The position numbers and the translations under genes were made by a program. DNA of 6,899 nt from Actinomycetes bacterium (lineage in GTDB: Bacteria > Actinomycetota > Actinomycetes > S36-B12). Every line of letters starts with the position of its first letter. Position 1 is the first letter of the stretch. Of this stretch, positions 5,934 to 6,899 are shown piece after piece. Below the pieces are notes generated by a model. That model made no database searches and was not told the origin of the DNA. It worked only from the letters and a program-made list of their open reading frames with translations. The stretch covers positions 1-6,899 of the forward strand of contig JAUHZW010000115.1 in NCBI GenBank assembly GCA_030425745.1, read 5' to 3'.

Positions 5934-6326
5934 ATGACCTCCGGCCGCAGGACCGACACCAAGACGTGTCAGTCCTGCGGCCGAGTCATGTCGTGGCGCA
6001 AGGCATGGGCCCGGAACTGGGACGAGGTGCGGTACTGCTCGGATGCCTGCCGACGCCGCAAGGTCAGCGATGTCGATCGGCAGCTGGAGGCCGAGATCCT
6101 GCGGCTGCTCGCGGGCCGTGGTGGCAAGGGCGCCGGGACGATCTGCCCGAGCGAGGCGGCGCGCGCCGTGGGCTCGGCCGAGGACTGGCGCGACCTCATG
6201 GAGCCGGCCCGCCGTGCCGCGCGTCGCCTTGTCGCAGCCGGGACCGTCGAGATCACCCAGTCCGGTCGGGTGGTCGATCCCTCCGAGGCTCGTGGCCCGA
6301 TCCGGATCCGGCTGGTGCGCCCGTGA
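5934..6326 (+). CDS. DUF2256 and DUF3253 domain-containing small protein (predicted zinc-binding)
   Basis: This 130-residue, basic, predicted cytoplasmic protein has no signal peptide or membrane segment. Residues about 9-42 match DUF2256: Cys12-x2-Cys15 and Cys35-x3-Cys39 around GRVMSWRKAWARNWDEVRYC, the layout of a small zinc-binding module. Residues about 47-128 match DUF3253: an EILRLLAGR helix, ICPSEAARAV (70-79), WRDLMEPARRAARRLVAAG, then VEITQSGRVVDPSEARGPIRIRL. The helix-helix-strand pattern with a basic helix suggests a winged-helix-like fold, which is my inference. Neither domain has an assigned function that I can name. The ATG at 5934 lacks a Shine-Dalgarno; GACACT (5922-5927) lies six nt upstream and could be a degenerate -10 for a leaderless transcript. 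It begins 47 nt after ilvC and overlaps the next gene by four bases (GTGA), so the two are probably translated together. Confidence 0.85.
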   Translation: MTSGRRTDTKTCQSCGRVMSWRKAWARNWDEVRYCSDACRRRKVSDVDRQLEAEILRLLAGRGGKGAGTICPSEAARAVGSAEDWRDLMEPARRAARRLVAAGTVEITQSGRVVDPSEARGPIRIRLVRP

Positions 6327-6899
6327 CGCGGCTCCCCGACCTCCCGGACGTCGCGGGTGCCGAGGACTGGGCCCGTGAGCATCTGGGTGATCTGGCCTCG
6401 GGGGAGTGGCGACGCTCCCTGATCCGCGGCGGGCAGACGGCCGCTGACGCCGCACTCGCCGCCTTCGACGTCGCGGGCTATGCCCGGCGCCGCAACGAGG
6501 TGTGGCCGGTGACCCGGCGAGGGGCTTCCCGCCTCTCTCCCTACATCCGGCACGGCCTGCTGGCCCTGCCCGAGGTGTGGGCGGCAGTCAGCGGTGGCCC
6601 TGCCGACGATGTGGCCAAGTTCCGCGATGAGCTGCTGTGGCAGGAGTACGCCCGCCACCTCTACGCACGGCTCGGTTCGGCGACGGGACATTCCCTGCGA
6701 TATGCGGTGCGGGAGTACGACGACGCTCCCACCGCTGAGGACCCCTGGAGCGGTGACGAGGCCTGCCTCGACCTCGCGCGAGCCGAGCTGGAAGGGGAGG
6801 GCTACCTGCCCAATCAGATGCGGATGTGGCTCGCCTCCCACTGGACGGTGCGATCCGGTCGAGGCTGGCGTGAGGGGGAGGACCGGTTCTTCCGTCACC
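6323..6899 (+). CDS. Photolyase/cryptochrome-type FAD-binding domain protein without antenna domain, 3' end outside window
   Basis: The frame encodes 192 codons (MTRLPDLPDVAG...) and stays open at the right edge. It resembles the helical FAD-binding domain of DNA photolyases: SRLSPYIRHGLLAL (69-82) corresponds to the FAD-contacting SxLSPY loop, DELLWQEYARHLY (about 102-114) to the photolyase ELxWREF helix, and YLPNQMRMWLASHW (161-174) to the MHNRxRM region. Glu103, Trp106 and Asn164 match positions that contact the pyrimidine dimer or flavin in E. coli photolyase (Glu274, Trp277, Asn341). Only about 68 residues precede the SxLSPY motif, so the N-terminal alpha/beta antenna domain is absent. 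The GTG start at 6323 overlaps the upstream stop and has no strong Shine-Dalgarno, suggesting translational coupling. FAD binding is likely; DNA repair, photoreception or another redox role cannot be decided here. Confidence 0.82.
   Translation, partial: MTRLPDLPDVAGAEDWAREHLGDLASGEWRRSLIRGGQTAADAALAAFDVAGYARRRNEVWPVTRRGASRLSPYIRHGLLALPEVWAAVSGGPADDVAKFRDELLWQEYARHLYARLGSATGHSLRYAVREYDDAPTAEDPWSGDEACLDLARAELEGEGYLPNQMRMWLASHWTVRSGRGWREGEDRFFRH

Noticed and set aside
5969..6898. Minus-strand open frame of 309 codons antisense to the DUF2256 and flavoprotein genes
   Set aside because: The plus strand carries clear domain motifs across the same stretch, and the antisense product has none.
1..6899. 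Search for CRISPR arrays, tRNA/rRNA genes, insertion sequences and attachment sites
   Set aside because: No spaced direct repeats, cloverleaf-like segments, transposase motifs or terminal inverted repeats were seen by eye. The window is almost fully occupied by coding sequence and the ilv leader.

Overview
The window is high-GC DNA from an actinobacterium (Actinomycetota). The evidence is strong G/C preference at third codon positions, GTG starts, TANNNT-type -10 elements placed for leaderless transcripts, and protein sequences that read like actinobacterial IlvD, IlvB, IlvN and IlvC. I cannot fix the genus. A member of the Propionibacteriales or a related order is a guess only.

Layout, left to right. 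(1) Minus strand, 1-535: the N-terminal 178 codons of a two-domain rhodanese-type sulfurtransferase, cut off by the left edge. (2) An 85-nt divergent spacer (536-620) with a -10-like TAGACT placed so that the ilvD transcript would be leaderless. (3) ilvD, dihydroxy-acid dehydratase (621-2318). (4) A 210-nt spacer (2319-2528) holding an apparently complete transcription attenuator: an extended -10, a leaderless 12-codon leader peptide MARFLVVARRVG, a hairpin over its stop codon, and an intrinsic terminator with a six-T tract. (5) ilvB, ilvN and ilvC (2529-5886), the attenuator-controlled operon for both subunits of acetohydroxyacid synthase and for ketol-acid reductoisomerase. (6) After 47 nt with no visible terminator, a small DUF2256-DUF3253 protein (5934-6326). 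It overlaps by 4 nt a photolyase/cryptochrome-type FAD-binding protein that lacks the usual antenna domain and runs off the right edge.

How the genes work together. IlvBN condenses two pyruvates, or pyruvate and 2-oxobutyrate. IlvC isomerises and reduces the product, and IlvD dehydrates it to the 2-oxo acid precursors of valine/leucine and isoleucine. All three steps common to branched-chain amino acid synthesis are therefore encoded here. ilvD lies upstream of the attenuator on what looks like its own promoter, so only ilvBNC should be under leader-peptide control. The leader codes for Leu-Val-Val and a later Val but no Ile, so its expected signal is shortage of charged Leu/Val tRNA.

The least explained part is the right end: a four-cysteine DUF2256 module fused to DUF3253, translationally coupled to an antenna-less photolyase-like flavoprotein. 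The core ilv genes are ordinary. The most interesting points are the attenuator architecture, the leaderless promoters and this DUF2256/flavoprotein pair.
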